From NCBI RefSeq assembly GCF_002218065.1, contig NZ_BDUB01000001.1, forward strand, positions 1,499,567 to 1,563,566: a stretch of 64,000 bases of DNA. The letters run 5' to 3'. Numbering within the stretch: position 1 is the first letter of the stretch; every line of letters starts with the position of its first letter. Positions 9,578 to 17,893 of this stretch are shown in pieces. The notes below the pieces were generated by a model, which saw only the letters and a program-made list of their open reading frames with translations, ran no database searches and was not told the origin of the DNA. A program made the translations under genes and the position numbers. This DNA comes from Nodularia sp. NIES-3585 (GTDB lineage: Bacteria; Cyanobacteriota; Cyanobacteriia; Cyanobacteriales; Nostocaceae).

Positions 9578-10246
9578 TTGATGATGAGCAGCATAACCTT
9601 TGACATAAAACCAGAAATATCAGTTATCCTTTGTACGTACAACCGGGAAAGTTACTTAAAAAATTGTATTGATACCGTTATTAATCAAACTTTTCAAGAT
9701 TGGGAACTTATTGTAGTAGATGATGGCAGTCAAGACAATACTTTTGAAATAGTTGATTCATATCTGCAAAAAATCCCCAAAATTCGTTATCTGAAACATC
9801 AAAATCGTAAACTAGCATCTGCTAGGAATGCTGGAGTTCAGGCATCCTTTGGGAACTACATTACATTTATAGACAGTGATGATGCTTATAAACCCAACCA
9901 TCTTGATTCACGTTGGGAATATATGAACGCTCATCCAGAAATCGACTTAATTGAAGGTGGATTTGCAGCCACAGAAGAAATTTTTGTCGCAGATTATTTT
10001 CAACCAGGAAAAACAATCAACGTGCGAGAATGCATTTTAGGTTCCACAATGTTTGGTAAAAGAAAAGTATTTTTTGAATTAAAGGGATTTAATAATATTT
10101 CCTATGGAGAAGATACCGATTTTTGGCACAGGGCAGAAAAAATCTTCCAGACTCACAAAATTAAGCAACCAGAAACTTATATTTACACCAGAGCCGAGAC
10201 GAGTATTACTAAAAGCGTGTTAGAAAATTTATCCTCATCTAGCTAA
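9578..10246 (+). CDS. Family 2 glycosyltransferase
   Basis: This 222-residue GT-A fold enzyme has the family 2 layout: ISVILCTYNRESYL near the N-terminus, ELIVVDDGSQDNT (nucleotide binding), a central FIDSDDAYKPNHL carrying the DxD-like metal-binding motif, and GEDTDFWHRAE at the end of the catalytic domain. It would transfer a sugar from a nucleotide donor to an unknown acceptor in the cytoplasm, probably in polysaccharide or glycolipid synthesis. Three successive ATG codons open the frame and the best start is unclear. There is no sugar-synthesis cluster around it. A direct repeat begins at its stop codon. Confidence 0.85.
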   Translation: MMMSSITFDIKPEISVILCTYNRESYLKNCIDTVINQTFQDWELIVVDDGSQDNTFEIVDSYLQKIPKIRYLKHQNRKLASARNAGVQASFGNYITFIDSDDAYKPNHLDSRWEYMNAHPEIDLIEGGFAATEEIFVADYFQPGKTINVRECILGSTMFGKRKVFFELKGFNNISYGEDTDFWHRAEKIFQTHKIKQPETYIYTRAETSITKSVLENLSSSS

Positions 10247-10410
10247 CCAGTTGGGTAGTTTATCTGATATAGGACTCATATTTGATTTATGAAACACACG
10301 TAGGGTGTGTAATCGAGGAGAGTACGGCACCAAGACCCACAAAGACGGTGCGTTAGGCTAAAGCAATAACACACCCTACATAAACTAACCACTTGGGTAG
10401 TTTATCTGAT
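10243..10410. repeat. 26-bp direct repeat flanking a short inverted-repeat element
   Basis: The sequences at 10243-10268 and 10385-10410 match at 25 of 26 positions. Between them is a roughly 116-bp insert carrying terminal-like inverted repeats GTAGGGTGTGT (10300-10310) and ACACACCCTAC (10369-10379). This looks like a small MITE-like insertion with a long duplication. The first copy overlaps the stop of the glycosyltransferase. Confidence 0.65.
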
Positions 10411-10512
10411 CGTCTGGGTGGAACTATTGAGGTGACGTTGTTGAGTAAGTCTCCCGAAAAGGCTCTGAAAACAGCCCCAGACGGTTTGCAACTGATTTGG
10501 CATGAGAATTGA
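10385..10512 (+). pseudogene. Split C-terminal coding remnant of unknown protein
   Basis: In one plus-strand frame this reads LGSLSDRLGGTIEVTLLSKS followed by about 20 more residues to a TGA at 10510-10512. The first copy of the direct repeat (10243-10268) reads the same HLANQLGSLSD in frame, so joining the two across the insert restores a continuous C-terminus. The family is not recognised. No start exists nearby, so this is a relic of a gene interrupted by the small element. Confidence 0.4.
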
Positions 10513-10525
10513 AAGTCCTGGCAAT

Positions 10526-10619
10526 TAGTAGAAATCGCGGCTACACGAGCAAAACCCGGATTTCTCTTTAGTCCGCGTCGGCGGACTTGGTTTGTGTAGC
10601 TGCGACTTCAGTCGCCTAC
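10526..10619. repeat. Palindromic dispersed repeat with GTCCGC core
   Basis: Imperfect inverted arms (AGAAATCGCGGCTACAC left; its near-complement GTGTAGCTGCGACTTCA right) enclose an inner palindrome AGTCCGC/GCGGACT at 10570-10587. The same arm type occurs at 60776-60917 and the core at 5074-5093, so this is a dispersed family in this genome. It lies upstream of aspS. Confidence 0.65.
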
Positions 10620-10728
10620 TGCTGTTTTTTCTTGAACTGAAACTACTACAATTACTATTGATGCTAGATAATGGGAAAGCTTTGAGATTTATTAGCCCAT
10701 CTAGACCGACAGAATAAAACTAACACCT

Positions 10729-12516
10729 ATGCGAACTCACTATTGCGGCGAACTCCGAAAAAAAGATATTGGAGAAACAGTTACCTTGTACGGTTGGGTA
10801 GACCGTCGCCGCGATCATGGGGGCGTGATATTCTTAGATTTGCGCGATCGCTCTGGTATTCTCCAAATTGTCAGTGATCCGCAACGCACCCCAGATTCCT
10901 ACGAACAGGCAAATAGCCTGCGGAATGAATACGTTGTTGAAATCACCGGGAGAGTCACGCACCGTCCCGACGAATCTTTGAATCCCCGCCTCCCCACTGG
11001 CGAAGTAGAAATCTACGCCGATAAAATTACACTGCTCAACGGCGTTAGTAAACAGTTACCATTCCAAGTTTCCACGGCTGACACCGAGACTGTGCGGGAA
11101 GACTTGCGGCTGAAGTATCGTTATTTGGATTTGCGACGAGAACGCATGGCGCAGAATATGCAATTGCGTCACCAAGTCGTCAAAGCCATGCGTCGTTTCT
11201 TAGAAGATTTGGAAGGTTTTATTGAAATCGAAACCCCAATTCTCACCCGTTCCACTCCAGAAGGTGCGAGAGATTACATCTTACCCAGTCGTGCCAATCC
11301 TGGCGAGTGGTTTGCTTTGCCGCAATCACCGCAGCTATTCAAACAGATACTTATGGTATCGGGCATGGATAGATATTATCAGATTGCTCGTTGCTTCCGT
11401 GACGAAGATTTACGCGCTGATAGACAACCAGAATTTACTCAGTTGGACATGGAAATGAGTTTCATGTCCCAAGAAGAAATTATTGACTTGAATGAAAAGT
11501 TAGTTGCTCATATTTTCAAAACAGTTAAAGACATTGAGTTAAACTTACCATTCCCCCGGCTTACCTACGCCGATGCCATGGAACGCTATGGTAGCGATAA
11601 ACCAGATACCCGCTATGGTTTAGAATTAGTCAATGTTTCCGATGTTTTGCAAGACTCTGGTTTTAAAGTTTTTCGAGATGCGATCGCTCATGGTGGTATC
11701 GTCAAAATTCTACCCATTCCCAACGGTAACGATGTTATTTCTAATGTCCGCATAAAACCAGGCGGTGACTTATTCAAGGAAGCCAGCGAAGCAGGTGCAA
11801 AAGGTTTAGCCTACATCCGCGTGCGAGAAAATGGTGAAATTGACACCATTGGCGCGATTAAAGACAACCTCAGCGAAGCCCAAAAACAAGAAATATTGCA
11901 ACGTACAGGTGCAAAAGCCGGTCATTTGTTATTATTTGGGGCTGCTGACACTGCTACAGTTAATAAAACTTTAGACAGATTGCGGCAAGTTGTGGCTAGG
12001 GAATTTAAGTTAATTAATCCCGAAAAAACCAACTTACTTTGGATTACAGATTTCCCCATGTTTGAGTGGAATACTGGTGAAAAACGCCTAGAAGCACTGC
12101 ACCACCCCTTTACTGCACCCCATCCTGAAGATGTGAGTGATTTAAAAACTGCACGCGCCCAAGCTTACGATTTGGTGTTAAACGGTTTAGAAATTGGTGG
12201 CGGAAGTCTGCGGATTTATCAAGGGGATATTCAACAGCAGGTGTTTGAAGCCATTGGCTTGTCTCCAGAAGAAGCACAGAATAAATTTGGCTTTCTCTTA
12301 GATGCCTTTGAATATGGTACACCACCCCATGGTGGCATTGCCTATGGTTTAGACCGTTTGGTAATGTTGCTAGCTGGGGAAGAATCCATTCGGGATGTGA
12401 TTGCTTTTCCCAAGACGCAACAAGCCCGTTGTTTGCTCACAGATGCGCCTTCAGGGGTAGATGTCAAGCAATTGAAAGACTTACACGTTGCTTCGACTTT
12501 TAAGCCCAAGTCTTAA
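10729..12516 (+). CDS. aspS: Aspartyl-tRNA synthetase
   Basis: This 595-residue class II synthetase charges tRNA-Asp (and probably tRNA-Asn in a cyanobacterium lacking AsnRS specificity) with aspartate using ATP. The N-terminal anticodon-binding OB fold holds [19 protein letters not shown]. Class II motif 2 is the [20 protein letters not shown] region, and motif 3 is [15 protein letters not shown] near the C-terminus. The large bacterial-type insertion domain between motifs 2 and 3 is present, so length and domain order are normal. The stop codon lies at the edge of a truncated MITE copy, which may form its 3' UTR. Confidence 0.97.
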   Translation: MRTHYCGELRKKDIGETVTLYGWVDRRRDHGGVIFLDLRDRSGILQIVSDPQRTPDSYEQANSLRNEYVVEITGRVTHRPDESLNPRLPTGEVEIYADKITLLNGVSKQLPFQVSTADTETVREDLRLKYRYLDLRRERMAQNMQLRHQVVKAMRRFLEDLEGFIEIETPILTRSTPEGARDYILPSRANPGEWFALPQSPQLFKQILMVSGMDRYYQIARCFRDEDLRADRQPEFTQLDMEMSFMSQEEIIDLNEKLVAHIFKTVKDIELNLPFPRLTYADAMERYGSDKPDTRYGLELVNVSDVLQDSGFKVFRDAIAHGGIVKILPIPNGNDVISNVRIKPGGDLFKEASEAGAKGLAYIRVRENGEIDTIGAIKDNLSEAQKQEILQRTGAKAGHLLLFGAADTATVNKTLDRLRQVVAREFKLINPEKTNLLWITDFPMFEWNTGEKRLEALHHPFTAPHPEDVSDLKTARAQAYDLVLNGLEIGGGSLRIYQGDIQQQVFEAIGLSPEEAQNKFGFLLDAFEYGTPPHGGIAYGLDRLVMLLAGEESIRDVIAFPKTQQARCLLTDAPSGVDVKQLKDLHVASTFKPKS

Positions 12517-12613
12517 GTAACCCACCATAAATTTAAAGAATAGTGGTGGGTTACGGACTATCGTCCTAACCCACCCTACAAATTGGGGATTTTATTCCTT
12601 GGAACTCCCTAAG
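12514..12613 (+). mobile_element. MITE copy, left end missing
   Basis: About 95 bases nearly identical to 28947-29040: a GTAACCCACCA...GGTGGGTTAC inverted pair, the GGACTATCGTCCT hairpin, then CACCCTACAAATTGGGGA and a terminal inverted repeat ending CTCCCTAA. The left terminal repeat seen in the complete copy at 28887 is absent here, because the element starts at the aspS stop codon. It has no coding capacity. Confidence 0.7.
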
Positions 12614-12639
12614 TCGGCATAAATAAAACATCATGGTTT

Positions 12640-12671
12640 GTAGTTGCGTTTTAGCGCTAAAGCGCAACTAC
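12640..12671. terminator. Long hairpin between convergent genes
   Basis: GTAGTTGCG pairs with CGCAACTAC, and the arms continue inward as TTTAGC/GCTAAA, giving a stem of about 15-16 pairs. It sits between the convergent aspS and SLH genes, so it can serve as a bidirectional transcription end. It has no long T-run and may itself be a mobile palindrome. Confidence 0.5.
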
Positions 12672-12695
12672 GAGCGAATAGGTGAAATTTTGAAT

Positions 12696-13514
12696 TTATC
12701 GTGCAGCTTGGGTAGCTTCAGGCCGAACAATATAGTTATATGCTTCTACATTACTAGGTAGAGGTTCCATTCTGTTTTGAGCAACTAAAGTTTGGTGGAT
12801 AAAAGCAGCCGCAGTGGCACGTCTGAGAGGTTCGTTAGGATTTAACTCTCTGGGATTCGGATAATTAACTACTATATTTTTTTGTGTTGCTATGCCTACG
12901 TCATTTATAGCATACTCAGGAATTTGCTGGGCATCAGCGTAATAATCTCTCGCCAGTGCTGCTACAGGAGTAGTTGCTGGAGGTGCGCCTGCTACTAAAG
13001 GCTGCATTAATGAAGTCATTGCCAGTGGCAAATATACAGGGCTTGTAACAGCTCGCCTAGTGACTTGGGGCGTTTCTGGTGTCAAATTCAAGCCTCTAGT
13101 TAAGGTAACTAAAGCATCTACTCTAGAAACTGGCTGATTTGGGCGAAAGAAACCACCAGGATAACTGCTCATAAATCCTTGTTGATAAGCTGACTCAATT
13201 GCCGGAGATGCCCAATATCCTTCAGAAACATCTTGAAAAGCGATCGCATCTTCTATTTGCCTTACTGGTTCTTGATCAAAAGCTTGACGAATCATCGCGG
13301 CGAATTCATCACGTTGTACAGCCTGTTCGGGTCGAAATGTGCCATCTGGATATCCCGCAATCATATTTCTTTGGACTAAACGCTGAATAAATGGTTGCGC
13401 CCAATAATCAGGGGGAACATCAGGAAAAGTATTCTGTGCTAAAGCTGGAGAAGTTAGACTTGCTGCTAGCCCTAGAGTTAGCAAAGATGCACCTAATACA
13501 GATAAGCTAGACAT
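12696..13514 (-). CDS. Secreted protein with three S-layer homology (SLH) domains
   Basis: The 272-residue product begins with a signal peptide ending PALAQ (about residue 27). Three SLH-type repeats follow: FPDVPPDYWAQPFIQRL with IAGYPDGTFRPEQAVQRDEF, FQDVSEGYWASPAI with SYPGGFFRPNQPVSRVDAL, and a more diverged YADAQQIPEYAINDVGIA with RRATAAAFIHQTL. SLH domains bind pyruvylated or other secondary cell-wall polymers, or link outer membrane to peptidoglycan in cyanobacteria. No porin barrel follows, unlike Nostoc SLH-OprB proteins, so this is a free SLH protein. csaB, whose product makes the pyruvylated ligand, lies at 41403-42434. Confidence 0.85.
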   Translation of the reverse strand: MSSLSVLGASLLTLGLAASLTSPALAQNTFPDVPPDYWAQPFIQRLVQRNMIAGYPDGTFRPEQAVQRDEFAAMIRQAFDQEPVRQIEDAIAFQDVSEGYWASPAIESAYQQGFMSSYPGGFFRPNQPVSRVDALVTLTRGLNLTPETPQVTRRAVTSPVYLPLAMTSLMQPLVAGAPPATTPVAALARDYYADAQQIPEYAINDVGIATQKNIVVNYPNPRELNPNEPLRRATAAAFIHQTLVAQNRMEPLPSNVEAYNYIVRPEATQAAR

Positions 13515-13909
13515 CCAAACATACCTCCCTTAACTTAAATTAAATTAGACATCTGGTGAGAATTAAATGTGCGTTTCCTATAACCCTTGTAGAGATGTCT
13601 ATGATTATTTTTAAATTTATATGTATATGATATTTCTTTCTCTTTAATTAGTTATCTACCAGATGATTCAAACAATTGTATCTAAAGTTATATGTCAGAT
13701 GTGCTGAATAGTAATTAAGCTATGGTAATCCTAAATAAGTTACGAACCTAAAGACCCAAATTCATCCAAAAAGTAGGGTGTGTAAGCCTGATATTCTTGC
13801 CTGCCTAATTAGTAAATCTACTATAAGGATTATATACGCAATCAACTAAATTCAATCGGTAGAAAGAAGTAGCAACGAAATATATCCTCTACCATTATAA
13901 ATGTAGATT
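13515..13909. other. Divergent intergenic region SLH protein / AvaK-like
   Basis: About 395 AT-rich bases with two outward promoters expected. A GTAGGGTGTGTAAG fragment at 13773 is a solo piece of the ACACACCCTAC repeat family seen at 3975-4015 and 10300-10379. No gene or clear operator was recognised. Confidence 0.45.
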
Positions 13910-14875
13910 TTGGCAAACGATAATATGGTTCTTTATAAGCTTCAAGATTTTGCTGCTGACTATAAAAATGCTGATTTTGATAATTATGAAATCAGAGATT
14001 TCGATGTCTACTCAGACATCAATAATGAAAAAGTTGGCACAGTCAAAGATATGTTGGTGGACGATAACGGACGCTTTCGTTACTTAATTGTAGATACAGG
14101 CTTTTGGATTTTTGGTAAGGAAGTGTTATTACCAGTTGGGCGCTCCCGCATTAGCTATGCTGACCGACGAGTATATGCTACAGGACTGACTCAAGAGCAA
14201 GTAGAAAGTTTACCTGATTTTCACGACCTGGAACGGGTGGATTACGACTATGAAGAACAGGTACGCGGAGTTTATCGGACTCCGTTTGCAGAATCACCTC
14301 TAGAGACTTCTACACCTGTAGAGGCTACAGCACCTTTAGATACTCCATCAGCTTATGCCGAGACTACACCTAGAGCAACTACACCTGCACCCAGGACTAC
14401 ATACAATCGTGATACTTATACTTATGATCGGGAACCGGATTTGTATGAGACCACAGATCGCAATCATCAAAATCTGAAACTGTACGAAGAACGGTTAATT
14501 GCTAATAAATCCCGCGTTAAAACAGGAGAGGTTTCGGTTGGTAAGCACGTTGAGATTGATAGAGCAAATGTTTCTGTACCAGTTGAAAAAGAGCGTGTAG
14601 TTATTGAACGCACTACGCCAGCAGATGCTGGACGAACTGCTTCCCCTGGTGAAGTTAACTTCCGCGAGGGTGAAGTTGCACGTATGGATGTTCACGAAGA
14701 AAGTGCTGACATTCGGAAGGAAGCTGTTGTCCGTGAAGAAGTAAAAGTTAAGAAGGTTGTAGAAAAGGATACAGTTGAGGCTGAAGAAAACCTACGTCGG
14801 GAAGAATTAGACGTGAATAAGGATAACGATACCTTCGGCGAGCGTAGCGATCGCTCACGGAAAACAAGGAGATAA
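13910..14875 (+). CDS. PRC-barrel and DUF2382 protein (AvaK-like)
   Basis: This is a 321-residue soluble protein. An N-terminal PRC-barrel (about residues 20-95) contains VGTVKDMLVDDNGRFRYLIV and FGKEVLLPVGRSRI. A low-complexity Thr/Pro/Ala linker follows (about 130-165). The C-terminal DUF2382 region holds LKLYEERLIANKSRVKTGEV and an Arg/Glu/Val-rich amphipathic repeat. The same architecture occurs in AvaK, the akinete marker of Anabaena variabilis, and in general-stress proteins such as YsnF. The biochemical role is unknown. The frame opens with TTG at 13910; the ATG at 13925 is an equally good start. A HIP1-like site sits in the basic tail. Confidence 0.8.
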   Translation: MANDNMVLYKLQDFAADYKNADFDNYEIRDFDVYSDINNEKVGTVKDMLVDDNGRFRYLIVDTGFWIFGKEVLLPVGRSRISYADRRVYATGLTQEQVESLPDFHDLERVDYDYEEQVRGVYRTPFAESPLETSTPVEATAPLDTPSAYAETTPRATTPAPRTTYNRDTYTYDREPDLYETTDRNHQNLKLYEERLIANKSRVKTGEVSVGKHVEIDRANVSVPVEKERVVIERTTPADAGRTASPGEVNFREGEVARMDVHEESADIRKEAVVREEVKVKKVVEKDTVEAEENLRREELDVNKDNDTFGERSDRSRKTRR

Positions 14876-14899
14876 AAGTATATTTGTCATGTATTTTAA

Positions 14900-14992
14900 C
14901 TCATATCTTGCACTCATCTTGCACTTAGCCCTGGCGATGGGAAATCACAGGTATACAGGTGTGACTTCTAGTGCAGGAGTGCAAGATATGAG
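14900..14992. repeat. 93-bp element with perfect 16-bp inverted ends
   Basis: CTCATATCTTGCACTC (14900-14915) is the exact complement of 14977-14992, with 61 bases between. It lies downstream of the AvaK-like gene. It could be a MITE or an unusual 3' hairpin. There is no open frame. Confidence 0.65.
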
Positions 14993-15099
14993 CGCCCCAG
15001 GAGGGGAAGTCAAAAGTATTAAATCCCCTCGCAACAAATAAAACAAACACATTTTTAAATTTGGCTAAAAGCCCTGCTATATAAGGATTATAAAATGTG

Positions 15100-15132
15100 T
15101 TAGGGAAAACCAAAGAATTAATTCCCCAAAAT
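15100..15132. repeat. Solo terminal inverted repeat of the TTAGGGA MITE family
   Basis: TTAGGGAAAACCAAAGAATT and the bases after it match, with few changes, the left terminal repeat of the complete element at 28887-29040. Only this end is present. It coincides with the point where the acetyltransferase homology on the other strand stops. Confidence 0.6.
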
Positions 15133-15134
15133 CG

Positions 15135-15343
15135 GTTAAAGCTTCCTGCTGGTGGCGCTGACACAAATCTGCAAACCACTGGCGATCGCAATGTTTCAAA
15201 CTCACAAATCCGTCATCGTATTGACGTTGTGTTGGTAATCTTCCCGAAAAACCAGCGTACCAAATTTCATAATCGCTTGGTTGCTGAGGACGAAGGATCA
15301 GCCGTTCAGTATTAATGGTCAATTTCCAGGAAGTTGCACCCAT
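15135..15343 (-). pseudogene. N-terminal fragment of a GNAT acetyltransferase
   Basis: The frame begins at 15343 and reads ...TERLILRPQQPSDYEIWYAG..., the typical start of RimJ/RimL-type GNAT enzymes. After about 65 residues (near EALTD) the homology ends at a MITE terminal repeat and the frame closes soon after. The acetyl-CoA binding core (motif A, R/QxxGxG/A) is missing, so the product cannot be an active acetyltransferase. It appears to be truncated by insertion followed by deletion. Confidence 0.6.
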
Positions 15344-15443
15344 TTTTTGGCATAAGTAAGCACACTTGGCTCATTGTAGCTCGATAAAGATTACTAATAG
15401 ACGATTAACTTCTTCACCCTGTTCTCATCTTCTCAATTCACAA

Positions 15444-15653
15444 TCACAGTAAATCGTCCTCAGATAACTGGGCGATTTTCATCAAGGCTCTTAAGGTTCC
15501 AACTTTCAAATCTTGATTGCGGTGAACAGGAATTGAAAGGATTTGTGCTACTTCCGGGTTTTCATAAATATGATGGCTGCCAGTAATTCTTCTTAAAACC
15601 CAACCGTTTTGTTCTACAATCTTGCACAGTTGTTTCCCAGAGATAGATTTCAT
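15444..15653 (-). CDS. HicA-type mRNA interferase toxin (module 1)
   Basis: The 69-residue product has the HicA/YcfA fold signature: ISGKQLCKIVEQNGWVLRR, then TGSHHIYENP with the catalytic histidine, and IPVHRNQDLKVGTLRALMK. HicA toxins are small dsRBD-like ribonucleases that cut mRNA when not held by HicB. Its ATG overlaps the stop of the preceding hicB gene by four bases, so the pair is translationally coupled with antitoxin first. It is the last gene of a four-gene minus-strand array of two hicBA modules. Confidence 0.85.
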   Translation of the reverse strand: MKSISGKQLCKIVEQNGWVLRRITGSHHIYENPEVAQILSIPVHRNQDLKVGTLRALMKIAQLSEDDLL

Positions 15654-15853
15654 ATAGCAATTTCGACAACTTGATCTGTTGACTCAATTGCATCATGACT
15701 ATTCGCAACATCCAGCCAACCTTCAATAGCATCCTTTAAATTAGCTATCACCTCCTCCATTGTCTCGCCTTCAGTAATACAACCAGGAAGGGCAGGTACT
15801 TCTGCCCAATAGCCGCCTTCTTCGGCTGGATGAATAATTGCTTTAATTTTCAT
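15650..15853 (-). CDS. HicB-type antitoxin (module 1)
   Basis: I start this at the ATG at 15853, giving 67 residues. The longer frame to 15895 would overlap the upstream hicA and add a non-family extension. The sequence MKIKAIIHPAEEGGYWAEVP, LPGCITEGETMEEVIANLKD, AIEGWLDV is the HicB partial RNase-H-like fold. It neutralises the HicA encoded directly downstream. No C-terminal DNA-binding domain is present, so autoregulation, if any, would need a partner. It lies five bases after the stop of the upstream hicA. Confidence 0.85.
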   Translation of the reverse strand: MKIKAIIHPAEEGGYWAEVPALPGCITEGETMEEVIANLKDAIEGWLDVANSHDAIESTDQVVEIAI

Positions 15854-15858
15854 ACTTG

Positions 15859-16131
15859 TTAAGCTATTGGTTGAGAATATAGTTGAAAAACACAAATCTT
15901 CGTGTATCCTTTAATATGCTTTGTGAATTCTTCAATACTCAGTCCAGCATCTCGAATAATCGCCCGCAGTGTGCCTTTAGCCAACTCTTGGTGATCTGGA
16001 ACAACAATTTGAGTGAATGGCTCATCTCTTCGCAGAATCATGTGACTGCTTTCTCTACGTTTTTGATAGAAACCAATTTTTTCTAGCACCTTGATACACT
16101 GTTTTCCCGAAATACTGGGCAACTTGCTCAC
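15859..16131 (-). CDS. HicA-type mRNA interferase toxin (module 2)
   Basis: This 90-residue HicA has LPSISGKQCIKVLEKIGFYQ, RRESSHMILRRD with the catalytic histidine, and VVPDHQELAKGTLRAIIRD. It is clearly different in sequence from the neighbouring HicA, so this is not a recent duplication. A C-terminal extension of about 18 residues (KGYTKICVFQLYSQPIA) is unusual for HicA and runs up to the next hicB. Its start overlaps its own upstream hicB by four bases. Confidence 0.83.
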   Translation of the reverse strand: MSKLPSISGKQCIKVLEKIGFYQKRRESSHMILRRDEPFTQIVVPDHQELAKGTLRAIIRDAGLSIEEFTKHIKGYTKICVFQLYSQPIA

Positions 16132-16346
16132 ACCACCACCAGGAATGTTTCAAATTTGTCTTCTGGCACAGATAAGCCATCTTCCTCTAAGGCAGTCACG
16201 TAGCCTACAATAGCCTCCTTAATGTTTGACAAAGCCTCTTCCTTGGTTTTTCCCTGGCTAATACATCCCTTTAAGCTGGGACACTCCACAACCCAATAAC
16301 CATATTCATCTTTATATAAAATTACTTGCCTTGTATGCTGGCTCAT
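16128..16346 (-). CDS. HicB-type antitoxin (module 2)
   Basis: This is the first gene of the tandem array: 72 residues with VILYKDEYGYWVVECPSLKG, CISQGKTKEEALSNIKEAI, VGYVTALEEDG, the HicB core. Antitoxin-before-toxin order and the four-base overlap with hicA are shared with module 1. The promoter of the whole array should lie upstream of 16346, in the 170 bases before the rsmD stop. Confidence 0.85.
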   Translation of the reverse strand: MSQHTRQVILYKDEYGYWVVECPSLKGCISQGKTKEEALSNIKEAIVGYVTALEEDGLSVPEDKFETFLVVV

Positions 16347-16518
16347 AGTGACTTAGCATATAAATGCTGATATGTTGACTCAATTACATCACAAAAGTCG
16401 CGCTCGTTTTACGCTTACCGAGCTTTTTAGCAATCAGATATGCTGAATATCTACTTCGACGATTTCAGCAATTACAGGTTAAGTACGCACCTCGTAATAA
16501 AAACTGGGAATTGATGTT

Positions 16519-17091
16519 TCAAGGTATACTTTCGGCTTCATTCTGCTCATCCATGATTCTATAAAAAGTCAGCGCAGTATTACCGTAAACCTTTTGGCGG
16601 CAAATCTCCCAAGTGGGTATGACGGTTGGTGTCCAACCTTGGGGATTGTGTTCTACAGCTATTTCACCATGCACAGCTAATAAATTATGCTGGGCGATCG
16701 CTTCTAACACTGGCTGATATAATCCACTAGCATAGGGCGGATCAAAGTAAATTCTGTCAAACTGCTTTCCTGATAAGTTTTTTAATTGCTGCATGACATC
16801 CCCTCGCAAGAGTTGCCATTTTTGCTCGCCATTAGCTACCTGCTGCCAGTTTTGTTGAATTATGGCACTAGCTTGGCTGGATTTTTCTATCCCTACTACT
16901 AAACTGGCTCCTCTACACAAAGCCTCTGCACCCATTGAACCAGTGCCGGTACACACATCTAGCCAGGAACAATCCACAATTGTTCCCTGCCAAATATTGA
17001 ACACTGCTTCTCTTACCCGCGCACTGGTGGGTCTGGTAGCTTGCCCTGGTAGAGTTTTAATTTGGCGATTCCCGTAAATTCTCAGTGTCAT
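16519..17091 (-). CDS. rsmD: 16S rRNA (guanine966-N2)-methyltransferase
   Basis: This 190-residue Rossmann-fold methyltransferase starts MTLRIYGNRQIKTLPG and has RPTSARVREAVFNIW, the SAM-binding DVCTGTGSMGAEALCRGA and the catalytic FDPPYASGLY, the set that defines RsmD. It methylates G966 of 16S rRNA during 30S assembly. Its ATG lies directly against an STRR heptamer array (17088-17137), so the array forms its 5' flank. hisH follows upstream on the same strand about 110 bases away. Confidence 0.9.
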   Translation of the reverse strand: MTLRIYGNRQIKTLPGQATRPTSARVREAVFNIWQGTIVDCSWLDVCTGTGSMGAEALCRGASLVVGIEKSSQASAIIQQNWQQVANGEQKWQLLRGDVMQQLKNLSGKQFDRIYFDPPYASGLYQPVLEAIAQHNLLAVHGEIAVEHNPQGWTPTVIPTWEICRQKVYGNTALTFYRIMDEQNEAESIP

Positions 17092-17137
17092 TAGTCATTA
17101 GTCATTGGTCATTAGTCATTGGTCATTAGTCATTAGT
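17088..17137. repeat. STRR heptamer array (TCATTAG/TCATTGG)
   Basis: About seven tandem copies of a heptamer alternate TCATTAG and TCATTGG. Such short tandemly repeated repetitive sequences are characteristic of heterocystous cyanobacteria. It touches the rsmD start codon. Related arrays occur at 27226-27263, 51341-51396 and 60933-60962. Confidence 0.9.
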
Positions 17138-17199
17138 CAGGGGAAAAACCATGACAAAGGACAAACAACGAACGACAAAATCTCAAATTCAAAGTTGGA

Positions 17200-17835
17200 T
17201 TATGCAGCAATTTTTTCGCGGACTTGTGCAACAAAATTAGAGAGAATTTGCAATCCGATGTTAGAAGATTTTTCCGGGTGGAACTGCACGGCTGTTAGGT
17301 TTTCACGAGCGATCGCAGCTGTGATAGTTTGAGAACCGTGGGTAACAGTTGCAGCTCGCACTTCGGGATCAGTTGGGTCAACATAGTAAGAATGCACAAA
17401 ATATACCCAAGGATCGGCCGGCAAATGCTCCCATAAAATGTTTTTTCGTTGCGTGAACTCTAGTTGATTCCATCCCATATGAGGAATAGTAATGCCTGCT
17501 TCTGGTCGGAATCGGCGCACTTTTCCGGGGACAATTCCCAGTCCTGGTTGAGTTCCTTCGGCACTGGATTCAAATAAAATTTGTAATCCCAAACAGATGC
17601 CTAAGAAGGGTTTACCCGATGCGATTGTATCTTTAATGGGTTGTTCTAAACCACGCGATCGCAGGTGTTGGACTGCGGGATCAAATGCTCCTACTCCTGG
17701 CAATACTACCGCATCTGCCATCTCTAAATCCTTAGCAGAATGAGTAATGTGAGGAGTTGCTCCAGCTTTTTCTAAACCTTTGCAAACTGAGTGCAAATTT
17801 CCCATATCGTAATCTACGACTGCAATGACTGGCAT
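17200..17835 (-). CDS. hisH: Imidazole glycerol phosphate synthase, glutamine amidotransferase subunit
   Basis: This is a 211-residue class I amidotransferase. The nucleophile Cys81 is in KPFLGICLGLQILFE, and the His/Glu pair is in AVQFHPEKS near the C-terminus. IAVVDYDMGNLHSV and VLPGVGAFDPAV are HisH-specific. It releases ammonia from glutamine and channels it to HisF to make imidazole glycerol phosphate and AICAR in histidine synthesis. hisA, the preceding step, is at 43192-43962. The his genes are dispersed, as usual in cyanobacteria. Confidence 0.95.
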   Translation of the reverse strand: MPVIAVVDYDMGNLHSVCKGLEKAGATPHITHSAKDLEMADAVVLPGVGAFDPAVQHLRSRGLEQPIKDTIASGKPFLGICLGLQILFESSAEGTQPGLGIVPGKVRRFRPEAGITIPHMGWNQLEFTQRKNILWEHLPADPWVYFVHSYYVDPTDPEVRAATVTHGSQTITAAIARENLTAVQFHPEKSSNIGLQILSNFVAQVREKIAA

Positions 17836-17893
17836 TGACCGGCTCCTTGTAAGTTTATTATGGAGGGTGTTTCTATTCTAAATAATATTTCCT

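Noticed and set aside
17088-17137. Possible CRISPR array in tandem repeats
   Set aside because: The units are contiguous 7-base STRR heptamers without spacers; the same holds for 27226, 51341, 54487, 59770 and 43098.
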